A stretch of DNA of 34,892 nt, from positions 1-34,892 of IMG/VR virus record IMGVR_UViG_3300031773_000015. One strand, 5' to 3'. A program made the position numbers and the translations under genes. The notes below the pieces were generated by a model. That model was not told where the DNA came from. It was given only the letters and a program-made list of their open reading frames with translations, and ran no database searches. Origin of the DNA: a virus. Positions 1 through 5,708 of the stretch are shown here, piece after piece (the first letter of the stretch is position 1; each line of letters opens with the position of its first letter).

Positions 1-780
1 ACTAATCATATTTGTGATTTGTGATGTTCTTCTTGCACAGATTAGGATCTTATTAAGAATAGGTTGTGTTACATCCATATTATATTCATCAATCGTCTTT
101 AGAATATTATCAGCATCATCCTCACAAGTTGCCTTCCTATCTCTTATCATCTCTAGTTCCTTAACTACAACTTTAGGTGGTAAGATATGACCCTTATTTA
201 CTAACTCAGGTGCAGGAACTTGTTCTAATACTTTACCATAAACATACTCATCATTCATTCCAACTTCTTCACTAGAATTGCCATGCTTAGGAGTAGCAGT
301 AAAGAAGAAGCACCTACGATTATTTGTAGTTGCAAAAAATCTAGTAGCAGGGTGGAAATGTTGCTGAACACTATTATGTGCCTCGTCAAAGTATATTGTA
401 TCTACAGGAATACTCGACTCCTGTATTCTATGTAATGAATGATATGTAGAAAATATAATTCTATTATCATTCCAGTTACTTACAACCCAGTCAAATATTG
501 ACTTACTATCTGTTGTTGAATAGTGGTTAGTTTCACCACTATGTACATGCAATACTTTAACTGGATGTACTAATTTAAGGAAATCAGACGATAATTGTTG
601 TGCTAATAAAATACGCGGAGCAACAACAACTATGGTTTGATTCTTCTTACTTAACTGTGAAATAGCATCACTAATCATACAAATAGTTTTGCCACCACCA
701 GTTGGGACAATCACTTGCCCTCTTTGGTGATTAGACATTTTATTCACGACTCTTAGTTGATGCTCACGTAATTCAATCAT
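1..780 (-). CDS. DEAH-box DNA/RNA helicase, N-terminal 260 residues (runs off left edge)
   Basis: My own translation of the minus strand from the ATG at 778-780 stays open to base 1. It begins MIELREHQLRVVNKM, a Q-motif-like start. The Walker A motif PTGGGKT is near residue 26, motif Ia (APRILLAQQL) near 54, the DEAH box near 124 and TATP near 153. This is the RecA-like domain 1 of a superfamily 2 helicase of the kind T4-like marine phages carry, related in architecture to UvsW, which remodels recombination and replication intermediates. I cannot separate UvsW proper from other phage DEAD/DEAH helicases because domain 2 lies outside the window. A sigma-70 promoter lies directly upstream, with its -10 only 6 bases from the start codon, so the message may be nearly leaderless. 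Confidence 0.9.
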   Translation of the reverse strand, partial: MIELREHQLRVVNKMSNHQRGQVIVPTGGGKTICMISDAISQLSKKNQTIVVVAPRILLAQQLSSDFLKLVHPVKVLHVHSGETNHYSTTDSKSIFDWVVSNWNDNRIIFSTYHSLHRIQESSIPVDTIYFDEAHNSVQQHFHPATRFFATTNNRRCFFFTATPKHGNSSEEVGMNDEYVYGKVLEQVPAPELVNKGHILPPKVVVKELEMIRDRKATCEDDADNILKTIDEYNMDVTQPILNKILICARRTSQITNMIS

Positions 781-786
781 ATAATA

Positions 787-816
787 AGTATAGCATAGTG
801 AATAACGTAAAGTCAA
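787..816 (-). promoter_or_regulatory. sigma-70-type promoter for the helicase
   Basis: On the minus strand TTGACT (811-816) and TATACT (787-792) are separated by 18 bases. The expected start of transcription falls at about 780, on or next to the helicase ATG. Each box matches the host consensus at 5 of 6 positions. Confidence 0.65.
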
Positions 817-831
817 TAAAGACTACGTTGT

Positions 832-848
832 AGACCCACACAGGGTCT
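832..848 (-). other. stem-loop between repeat copy 1 and the helicase promoter
   Basis: Perfect 6-bp stem AGACCC/GGGTCT with a 5-base loop (838-842). No U-run follows on the minus strand, so it is a weak candidate for an intrinsic terminator. Its place between a gene end and an early promoter resembles the early-promoter stem-loops (PeSL) of T4-type phages. Confidence 0.55.
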
Positions 849-863
849 TCATAGAGCATACAT

Positions 864-880
864 TTTAGACGCTTCAGTTA
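864..880. repeat. 17-bp dispersed repeat, copy 1
   Basis: TTTAGACGCTTCAGTTA on the + strand, followed by TTAATA. Read on the minus strand it lies 9 bases after the stop codon of the basic CTS-bearing protein and 48 bases before the -35 of the helicase promoter. It is identical over 17 bp to the copies at 2092, 3178 and 4687. Confidence 0.95.
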
Positions 881-889
881 TTAATATTA

Positions 890-1438
890 TTATCCCACTT
901 TAGGATCATAAGATGATGCTGGGTTTTCTTTCTTCTTCTTAATATCTTTAACTAATCTTTCACCTGCTCTTGTAATCTTCTGCCTTTCTGCTCTACTATA
1001 TGCTCTCTTAGTAGGAGTAGCACCAGGTTTTCCCCTAACAACTTTATACTTAGGATCAACTGCCTTAGTTGTTTTCTTAGACAACATCTTAGATGCTGTT
1101 TTCTCTAACTCCTTTTTATTGCCACCAGATTTACCTGCTCTTCTCTCTTGTGCTGCCTTACGTTGCTGTTCTCTTGGAGATAACGAAGCAGATCCTCTTT
1201 CACGAGTTGGTTGTTGAACTCTAGTAGATGCTTGACGTTGCTTACCTATATCTTTTCGTGATTTGTACTCTTTTCCTGGTACTGTCTTACCTCCACCTAC
1301 TGTAGTAGTCCTACGTCTCTCTGGTGTAGATTTCTTTCTATCTTTACCTATTTTACCCACCTCAAGATCTACGTCAGATTTCTTATCTCTGTCGTAGATT
1401 GCCTCGCAAATTGTTAAGAATTGATTGAAACTTTTCAT
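890..1438 (-). CDS. basic protein with capsid-targeting-like N-terminus (candidate head-internal protein)
   Basis: 182 residues, extremely rich in Lys and Arg, low complexity and probably disordered. It begins MKSFNQFLTICEA. T4 internal proteins such as IPIII begin MKTYQEFIAE and are cut by the gp21 prohead protease after (L/I)xE. Here I-C-E at residues 10-12 followed by Ala fits both the targeting signal and the cleavage rule. I therefore infer a protein packed in the prohead, trimmed, and injected with the DNA; the basic remainder could bind packaged DNA. This is inference from the N-terminus and composition only. It is last in block A, its start overlaps the upstream stop as ATGA, and the stop is followed by repeat copy 1. 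The alternative is a DNA-binding protein of unknown role. Confidence 0.75.
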   Translation of the reverse strand: MKSFNQFLTICEAIYDRDKKSDVDLEVGKIGKDRKKSTPERRRTTTVGGGKTVPGKEYKSRKDIGKQRQASTRVQQPTRERGSASLSPREQQRKAAQERRAGKSGGNKKELEKTASKMLSKKTTKAVDPKYKVVRGKPGATPTKRAYSRAERQKITRAGERLVKDIKKKKENPASSYDPKVG

Positions 1439-1626
1439 TCTTGAACTACCTGTATATTCTCAGGATGTACATTTAAAGAATTCATAACCGCAGTTGCCGC
1501 ACTTTCTGTTGAATAAGTTTTTCTATCACTATACTCACCTGGTTGGGTAAATGTGTTCGCAGACAAAGTTTCACTAGAATCATCTTTAAGATACTGGTTT
1601 TTAAGAAATAAGATATGATATGCCAT
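1435..1626 (-). CDS. small conserved-type phage protein, MAYH-starting
   Basis: 63 residues, not recognised by family. It starts MAYHILFLKNQYL and is polar with no membrane segment. A good ribosome site (GGAG, 7 bases before the ATG) lies in the end of the upstream gene, and its stop overlaps the next start (ATGA), so translation is probably coupled. Its MxYH start and overall length resemble the neighbouring 72-residue product, which may be a divergent paralogue. I cannot assign a function. Confidence 0.7.
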   Translation of the reverse strand: MAYHILFLKNQYLKDDSSETLSANTFTQPGEYSDRKTYSTESAATAVMNSLNVHPENIQVVQE

Positions 1627-1630
1627 TAGA

Positions 1631-1849
1631 TTACTCCGTTACTACTGTTGAATTAGCAAACCATGCAGGTGCATAAGTAATAGTCCTACCACCAATCACA
1701 TTAGTTTCTGTTGTGTTTTTAATCGCATTTGCATCAGATATATTAGCAAACTGTGTGCGATCAGCATAAACATCTGTCCAAGTATTACTACCCTTCCAGT
1801 AGACATCACCAGTTCCTAGTGCTTTTGGAGTTTTAACGTGGTATGGCAT
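1631..1849 (-). CDS. small conserved-type phage protein, MPYH-starting
   Basis: 72 residues, starting MPYHVKTPKALGTGDVYWKG, with aromatic residues spaced as in a small beta domain (DVYW, NTWTDVY, APAWF). No known motif recognised. It shares the M-x-Y-H start with the next gene downstream. The leader contains TACTAAATA, a poor match to a T4-type late promoter, so it could be expressed late with the head-internal candidate, but this is weak evidence. Confidence 0.7.
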   Translation of the reverse strand: MPYHVKTPKALGTGDVYWKGSNTWTDVYADRTQFANISDANAIKNTTETNVIGGRTITYAPAWFANSTVVTE

Positions 1850-1866
1850 CTTACTATAGTTTTTAA

Positions 1867-2058
1867 TTATTTAGTATCATCCTTCTTAGCACTTCCTTTA
1901 AATACTAAATCATTATCATAAAAATACTTTACTCGTTCTCTACGAACTTCTTTTAAATTATCATACTCTTTTTGTTGTTCAGAAGTAAACTTAAATGTTT
2001 GTTCCTGATAAACTTTACGAAGTTCATTTAATCTTTTAAGTACTTGAGAAGGACGCAT
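1867..2058 (-). CDS. small helical basic protein, unknown
   Basis: 63 residues, highly charged and predicted mostly helical (repeated Leu/Lys/Glu/Arg). Starts MRPSQVLKRLNELRKVYQEQ and ends in a lysine-rich tail (KKDDTK). It is the first gene of block A, following repeat copy 2 and a TATAAC -10-like element. No known domain recognised; a small nucleic-acid- or protein-binding helper is possible but unsupported. Confidence 0.65.
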   Translation of the reverse strand: MRPSQVLKRLNELRKVYQEQTFKFTSEQQKEYDNLKEVRRERVKYFYDNDLVFKGSAKKDDTK

Positions 2059-2073
2059 AATAATTGAATTGTT

Positions 2074-2079
2074 GTTATA
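2074..2079 (-). promoter_or_regulatory. -10-like element TATAAC upstream of block A
   Basis: TATAAC lies 15 bases upstream of the first block A start codon. No acceptable -35 is present at normal spacing; that position is taken by the 17-bp repeat (2092-2108). Either the repeat supplies an activator site or this is not a promoter. Confidence 0.35.
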
Positions 2080-2091
2080 CTAGAGGAACAA

Positions 2092-2108
2092 TTTAGACGC
2101 TTCAGTTA
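2092..2108. repeat. 17-bp dispersed repeat, copy 2
   Basis: TTTAGACGCTTCAGTTA, preceded by ACAA and followed by TTAATAATC. On the minus strand it begins directly after the stop codon of the 138-residue gene and lies 33 bases before the next gene start. Confidence 0.95.
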
Positions 2109-2525
2109 TTAATAATCTTGCAATCTCCCTTCCTGTGACTTATACATCCCCACACCTGATTTTGCTAATTGATCCTCCTGATTAACATCATCATATTGAG
2201 AATAATGTAATATCTCTCTTGTTCTTCTATGTTTAATATATTCTAACTCATGCCAACAATTTTCATTACATAATAATAATGTATGAATCTTTTTATGTCG
2301 CATAGGATGACCACTAGAATACATGCAATTAGGTTTATCCCTAACATTAGTTTCTATAGTAATATATCTAGATACAGAGTTCCATCCATCCTTAACACGT
2401 TTTTCATTATCTATTGGATCACCCTTAAAATATACCCACCCCTCTTCTATGTCTCCATTTGGTCGGTTCCAAATAACATAATCATCAACTTGCGGATCAT
2501 AGTTCGTCTTCGGAGAGTGGTTCAT
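2109..2525 (-). CDS. conserved-type phage protein, unknown function
   Basis: 138 residues. The N-terminal half looks like a small beta domain (DDYVIWNRPNGDIEEGWVYF near residues 14-33). The middle has RHKKIHTLLLCNENCWHELEYIKHRRTREIL, cut here as RHKKIH then LLCNENCW at about 76-92, with a Cys pair and His residues that could bind metal. No family recognised. It is last in block B; its start overlaps the end of the upstream gene by 29 bases, and its stop abuts repeat copy 2. Confidence 0.75.
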   Translation of the reverse strand: MNHSPKTNYDPQVDDYVIWNRPNGDIEEGWVYFKGDPIDNEKRVKDGWNSVSRYITIETNVRDKPNCMYSSGHPMRHKKIHTLLLCNENCWHELEYIKHRRTREILHYSQYDDVNQEDQLAKSGVGMYKSQEGRLQDY

Positions 2526-2748
2526 CTTCTATGTTAATAGTTGCGTAGTCTGGATACATTACACTAACAATATAATATGCTAATTCTCTATTTGGTGCTA
2601 TTACGTCAACAACTACCCATAAAGGATATGCTGGTTCATCTAAAGTATCTTGCATACTTAATTCAACTTCAGCAGTCCACACATTACCATGACGTATGTG
2701 ATCTCTGAATGTTACATACATATCAGGTTTACTAGATGTGATAGTCAT
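2497..2748 (-). CDS. small acidic phage protein, unknown
   Basis: 83 residues with an acidic tail (EDEPLSEDEL). It has alternating hydrophobic and polar stretches (VTFRDHIRHGNVWTAEVELS, PLWVVVDVIAPNRELAYYIV) that suggest a small alpha/beta fold. It overlaps the upstream gene by 4 bases (ATGA) and the downstream gene by 29 bases. No motif recognised. Confidence 0.7.
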   Translation of the reverse strand: MTITSSKPDMYVTFRDHIRHGNVWTAEVELSMQDTLDEPAYPLWVVVDVIAPNRELAYYIVSVMYPDYATINIEDEPLSEDEL

Positions 2749-2954
2749 ATAGACCGTCCTGTTTTTTCATCAATATACTTAGGATCATTATTTGCTACTA
2801 CTTTTATATACTGAGGATTAGCACCTGCTTTGAGTGCATTATCTAACATTTTATCACACTCTTCTTTAGTTAGATTTTGTGCTTGATCTGCAAACAACGT
2901 CCACCCCATAGTTGTTTGATTCATGATCTTGTATCGTCTGTCTTTTTCATCCAT
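2745..2954 (-). CDS. small phage protein, unknown
   Basis: 69 residues, beginning MDEKDRRYKIMNQTTMGWTL. The middle segment (LTKEECDKMLDNALKAGANP) reads like a helix followed by a beta strand (QYIKVVAN), a pattern seen in many small phage proteins of unknown role. It is coupled by ATGA overlap to the next gene. No function can be assigned. Confidence 0.7.
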   Translation of the reverse strand: MDEKDRRYKIMNQTTMGWTLFADQAQNLTKEECDKMLDNALKAGANPQYIKVVANNDPKYIDEKTGRSI

Positions 2955-2986
2955 GATTTTAAATTAATAAAGAATAATAATGTACT

Positions 2987-3112
2987 TTATATATAGAACT
3001 CCTCCAGATAATAGTCAACAGTCACTTCAAGTTCTGCTGCTTTTGATTCACAGTTTGCCCAAAATTCATCTGCTTCATTCTTGAGTAGATCACTCTTTAA
3101 TTGCTCATTCAT
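2987..3112 (-). CDS. 41-residue protein, unknown
   Basis: Found by translating the gap between larger genes. The ATG at 3110-3112 opens a 41-residue frame, MNEQLKSDLLKNEADEFWAN onward to TVDYYLEEFYI, ending in TAA at 2987-2989. It is acidic and helical with a conserved-looking tail (TVDYYLEEF). It is the first gene of block B, 29 bases downstream of the -10 of a good promoter, which supports it being real. Function unknown. Confidence 0.7.
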   Translation of the reverse strand: MNEQLKSDLLKNEADEFWANCESKAAELEVTVDYYLEEFYI

Positions 3113-3140
3113 AATGTAAAACTGTGAGAGATGTAAGTAA

Positions 3141-3169
3141 ATAATAGCACAATTAATGCCTTTCGTCTA
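3141..3169 (-). promoter_or_regulatory. sigma-70-type promoter with extended -10, block B
   Basis: TAGACG (3164-3169, 4 of 6 matches) and TATTAT (3141-3146) are 17 bases apart, with TGC directly before the -10 (TGnTATTAT, extended -10). The -35 is also the second arm of a stem whose first arm is in repeat copy 3. Confidence 0.6.
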
Positions 3170-3185
3170 GAGTACAATTTAGACG
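3164..3185 (-). other. stem-loop joining repeat copy 3 to the promoter -35
   Basis: CGTCTA within the repeat pairs with TAGACG at the -35 across a 10-base loop (3170-3179). A structure formed by a gene end and the next promoter matches the PeSL arrangement in T4-type phages. Confidence 0.5.
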
Positions 3186-3194
3186 CTTCAGTTA
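3178..3194. repeat. 17-bp dispersed repeat, copy 3
   Basis: TTTAGACGCTTCAGTTA, preceded by ACAA as in copy 2. Here the repeat overlaps the methyltransferase gene end: the TGA stop codon (3188-3190) lies inside the repeat. Confidence 0.95.
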
Positions 3195-4030
3195 AAAGCA
3201 TCAATTAAAGGATTACTTTGATTTGTATTATTAATTCTTTCTTCTGCTATCTTAAAATAATTACTATTCATTTCAATTCCAATAAATTGTCTATTAGTAT
3301 TAACACAAGCAACACCAGTAGTACCTGATCCCATACAATTATCTAAAACTAAATCATTCTCATTAGTATAAGTTCTAATAAGATATTCCATCAAAGCAAC
3401 TGGTTTCTGTGTAGGGTGAACTGAATCTTTATCTAATCCAAATTCAATTAATTCAGAAGGATAATTTGTATATTTCTGTTCATACTCTGTATCATGCAAT
3501 AGTTTATTACCAGCACCCATATGTTCAGGATTATGTAAGAATTTACCAAGACGTTTTGCACTATTCTTTTTCTTAACTCTCTTCTCAATCAACCCTTGAG
3601 GATTATATGTCATATTACCACCATGCCTAGATGCTGCTGCTGCTCCTGCTGGAGAAAATACAACAACATCTTCAGTTTGTTTCATAGGTCTATAATTAGC
3701 AAGAAGAAATCCTGTAGTCTTTTTCTTTCTCCATATCCACTCATACTTAAACCAATCAATATTACTAACAATAAGTTGACTGGTAAATGGTTGATCAGCA
3801 GTCAAAACTACCGTCCCATTAGGTTTAAGAACTCTTCTATATTGATCCCATAACTTATCAAGTGGAATAACAGTATCCCATGCTAATAATCTATTATCAC
3901 CCTTATCTTTGATACCTTTTCTATCAGTTGTACCATAAGGAAGATCACAGAGAATCAGATCAACTGAATCCTCTGTGATTTTGTCCATTTCTATTAAACA
4001 ATCACCTTGATGTAAAGTTACTTGTTGCAA
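3188..4030 (-). CDS. DNA methyltransferase, beta-class, probably N6-adenine
   Basis: 280 residues. The catalytic motif IV, DLPYGT, is at about residues 29-34, and the SAM-binding motif I, DNCMGSGTTG, at about 230-239. Motif IV before motif I is the beta-class order of amino-methyltransferases. The target-recognition region would be the middle, Lys-rich stretch (about 130-210). HPTQKP at about 206-211 is the usual motif X-like element before motif I. DLPY favours adenine methylation; the target sequence cannot be read from the protein. The start overlaps the end of the upstream gene by 29 bases, so the two are probably co-translated. It may protect phage DNA from host restriction, or be the partner of that upstream gene. 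The stop codon lies inside repeat copy 3. Confidence 0.92.
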   Translation of the reverse strand: MQQVTLHQGDCLIEMDKITEDSVDLILCDLPYGTTDRKGIKDKGDNRLLAWDTVIPLDKLWDQYRRVLKPNGTVVLTADQPFTSQLIVSNIDWFKYEWIWRKKKTTGFLLANYRPMKQTEDVVVFSPAGAAAASRHGGNMTYNPQGLIEKRVKKKNSAKRLGKFLHNPEHMGAGNKLLHDTEYEQKYTNYPSELIEFGLDKDSVHPTQKPVALMEYLIRTYTNENDLVLDNCMGSGTTGVACVNTNRQFIGIEMNSNYFKIAEERINNTNQSNPLIDAFN

Positions 4031-4637
4031 GAATTTCTGCCTCCAAAGTATTGTAAACGTATGTAATGTATTTTACCACAGTTTCAGCAACAAATCCAGT
4101 CTCATACCAATTAACAGTTTTACCATTAACTTTAAGTCCTCTTCGTCTACCAGTTAGAGAGAATCTCTCAATACGATCACCATAACCTTGAGTGTGATTA
4201 CAAGTATTGATTAAATCATCTTTAATATCAATAGAGTAACCAATCAACCCAAACTTAACATTTTCTGATAACTTAGAATCACAAGAAAGCATAATGTTTC
4301 TGATAACTGCTCTCTTAAGTGTATAAAATGGTTTATCAACCCATGCCCTATCTTCTTGAAGATAAGCATACTTACCATTTACCTTTACATGTTGGTCCAA
4401 TCTTTCATCACCAAATCCTTCATGGTCTGATTTAAGATAACCTTTACCCCACTCTATCTCTGCTTCAGGATACTTTTCTTGTAAAACTGAAATGATAGAC
4501 TTAATGGTTTGTTCTGACCAATCTTCTAATTTTTGACCAGAATAGTTTTTAAGAGGAACTCCCCTCAATCCTTCACCATTAGTGAATTGTTCTGTTAGGA
4601 GTGCTTTTGACTCCTCTGTTACTGTTGTTAGTGTCAT
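4002..4637 (-). CDS. unknown protein overlapping the methyltransferase; candidate restriction endonuclease
   Basis: 211 residues, a size common for type II restriction enzymes. I do not recognise the family for certain. The core region has LDQHVKVNGKYAYLQEDRAW at residues 80-99, then DKPFYTLKR at 101-109. An acidic residue (D81), a loop, then a strand ending in an E/D-x-R/K cluster (E95, D96, R97) followed by a basic helix is compatible with a PD-(D/E)xK-like nuclease core. It overlaps the methyltransferase gene by 29 bases and shares its cassette, the usual layout of a restriction-modification pair. Alternatives are a methylation-linked accessory protein or an unrelated phage protein. The leader hairpin covers its ribosome site. 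Confidence 0.8.
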   Translation of the reverse strand: MTLTTVTEESKALLTEQFTNGEGLRGVPLKNYSGQKLEDWSEQTIKSIISVLQEKYPEAEIEWGKGYLKSDHEGFGDERLDQHVKVNGKYAYLQEDRAWVDKPFYTLKRAVIRNIMLSCDSKLSENVKFGLIGYSIDIKDDLINTCNHTQGYGDRIERFSLTGRRRGLKVNGKTVNWYETGFVAETVVKYITYVYNTLEAEILATSNFTSR

Positions 4638-4644
4638 TTAATGT

Positions 4645-4660
4645 CCTACGACTTAGTAGG
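4645..4660 (-). promoter_or_regulatory. leader hairpin covering the ribosome site of the 211-residue gene
   Basis: CCTAC (4656-4660 on the minus strand) pairs with GTAGG (4645-4649) across a 6-base loop. The 3' arm contains the AGG of the ribosome-binding sequence TAGGA, which sits about 6 bases before the start codon. Folding would reduce translation of this gene. Confidence 0.45.
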
Positions 4661-4686
4661 TATGTGGTGTGACAACATGATGACAC

Positions 4687-4703
4687 TTTAGACGCTTCAG
4701 TTA
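4687..4703. repeat. 17-bp dispersed repeat, copy 4
   Basis: TTTAGACGCTTCAGTTA, followed by TTATCA. On the minus strand it starts 3 bases after the TGA of the secreted glycine-zipper gene and lies about 50 bases upstream of the block C start. No convincing promoter is visible between it and block C. Confidence 0.95.
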
Positions 4704-4706
4704 TTA

Positions 4707-5156
4707 TCAACCACCAGAAAGATCACATCCAATATGACTACCAACAACTGCACCTAATGGAATTGCCCACCAACGTCCATCACCCCTTGATACAGCAGCA
4801 CCTAGTCCACCACCTAATAATCCACCAGCAATCTTACCATCACTACAATCATTAGTATCCTCATAAACAGTTACATGCCTACGATAGTATGGTCTACCTT
4901 CTCTTGTTGGTCTTGATGGTCTATCCTCTCTCCATCCAACATTAGGATTAGAATCTTTACAAGGAACTTCAACAGTATCCTTCCACGACTTTACATATCC
5001 AGGACTATCCTCTGTTCCTGGAATATATTCCTCTCTATATTCTGTCTTAAAGCAACTTCTTTGATTAGAATATCCTGGTTGAGAGTCACTATAAACAGGA
5101 CTAGCAAGAGCAGAAACAGGAGTTAATGCTAATAATACGGCAAGTGCAGTTTTCAT
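4707..5156 (-). CDS. secreted glycine-zipper protein
   Basis: 149 residues. A clear signal peptide (MKTALAVLLALTPVSALA, likely cut before Ser19-Pro20) sends it to the periplasm or outer envelope. The middle is polar with charged and aromatic residues and two Cys (C35, C66). The C-terminal third has a glycine-zipper pattern (GGLLGGGLGAAVSRGDGRWW then IPLGAVVGSHIGCDL), as in 17-kDa surface antigen-like proteins that embed in or cross membranes. I infer that the phage makes it during infection to alter the host envelope, for example to block other phages; this has not been shown. It has its own promoter and is the last gene of block D, directly before repeat copy 4. Confidence 0.85.
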   Translation of the reverse strand: MKTALAVLLALTPVSALASPVYSDSQPGYSNQRSCFKTEYREEYIPGTEDSPGYVKSWKDTVEVPCKDSNPNVGWREDRPSRPTREGRPYYRRHVTVYEDTNDCSDGKIAGGLLGGGLGAAVSRGDGRWWAIPLGAVVGSHIGCDLSGG

Positions 5157-5178
5157 TTTAATTTTTGTCTATACTCCT

Positions 5179-5187
5179 ATTATAACA
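5179..5187 (-). promoter_or_regulatory. extended -10 promoter for the secreted protein
   Basis: TGTTATAAT on the minus strand is a perfect -10 (5179-5184) with the TGn extension. No good -35. The same nine bases occur upstream of the gene at 5201-5422, suggesting a shared promoter type. Confidence 0.6.
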
Positions 5188-5200
5188 GAAAGATATTCAT

Positions 5201-5422
5201 TCACGCAGTAGTCTGTGCCAGTTCTCTGAGTGCCACCATCTTAGTGAACAGTCCATCCATATTATAAAACAACTGAAAATTCTCTGTTGTTACATAATGT
5301 CCCTTAATATCATTACCATCACAGTGCCAACCATATGCCTTAACTCTCTCTTCAACACCATCTATTCTCATCTTCTTGCTGCCATCTAAGTAAGATTCAT
5401 ATGTCTGGTCTAAGTTAATCAT
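5201..5422 (-). CDS. small phage protein, unknown
   Basis: 73 residues, starting MINLDQTYESYLDGSKKMRI. It has a central segment with aromatic and Gly residues (YGWHCDGNDIKGHYVTTENF) and a helical C-terminus (LFTKMVALRELAQTTA). No family recognised. It has its own extended -10 promoter 25 bases upstream but no clear ribosome site. Confidence 0.7.
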   Translation of the reverse strand: MINLDQTYESYLDGSKKMRIDGVEERVKAYGWHCDGNDIKGHYVTTENFQLFYNMDGLFTKMVALRELAQTTA

Positions 5423-5446
5423 AGTTCTATGGTGGTGTGTGTTGAT

Positions 5447-5455
5447 ATTATAACA
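5447..5455 (-). promoter_or_regulatory. extended -10 promoter for the 73-residue gene
   Basis: TGTTATAAT with TATAAT at 5447-5452. No good -35. It lies in the 83-base gap between two genes, which holds nothing else that I can see. Confidence 0.6.
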
Positions 5456-5505
5456 TAGTTATATGAATTATCTATAAACTTTATAATGTCTTTAGAGTGT
5501 CGCAA

Positions 5506-5706
5506 TCATTCTTCACGTTCTTTCATCGCATCCTCTACAATATCCTGCAAATTCTCAAACTCTTTCATATGCTCAATATCATATAATAATTTAGATATTT
5601 GAGTTATAACTAAAGGTTTTTCATTTATGGCAGCACATTTAAGTGCCGACCTGATACTACCTTCTGCTTCAAGTAAATGATCTAATGTTTGTTCAGATAG
5701 TGCCAT
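5506..5706 (-). CDS. small helical acidic protein, unknown
   Basis: 66 residues, almost entirely amphipathic helix, starting MALSEQTLDHLLEAEGSIRS and ending EDAMKEREE. AAGG lies 8 bases before the ATG, within the end of the upstream gene. A small coiled or helical-bundle protein that could bind a host or phage partner; no family recognised. Confidence 0.7.
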   Translation of the reverse strand: MALSEQTLDHLLEAEGSIRSALKCAAINEKPLVITQISKLLYDIEHMKEFENLQDIVEDAMKEREE

Positions 5707-5708
5707 AA

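Noticed and set aside
864-4703. Reading GCTTCA in the 17-bp repeats as T4 MotA boxes for middle promoters
   Set aside because: The resemblance is on the plus strand, opposite to all genes there, no properly spaced -10 follows, and I know of no MotA in marine cyanophages.
864-4703. CRISPR array or integron attC sites
   Set aside because: Copies are 1.1-1.5 kb apart with genes between, identical and short; no integrase is seen and no spacer-sized units exist.
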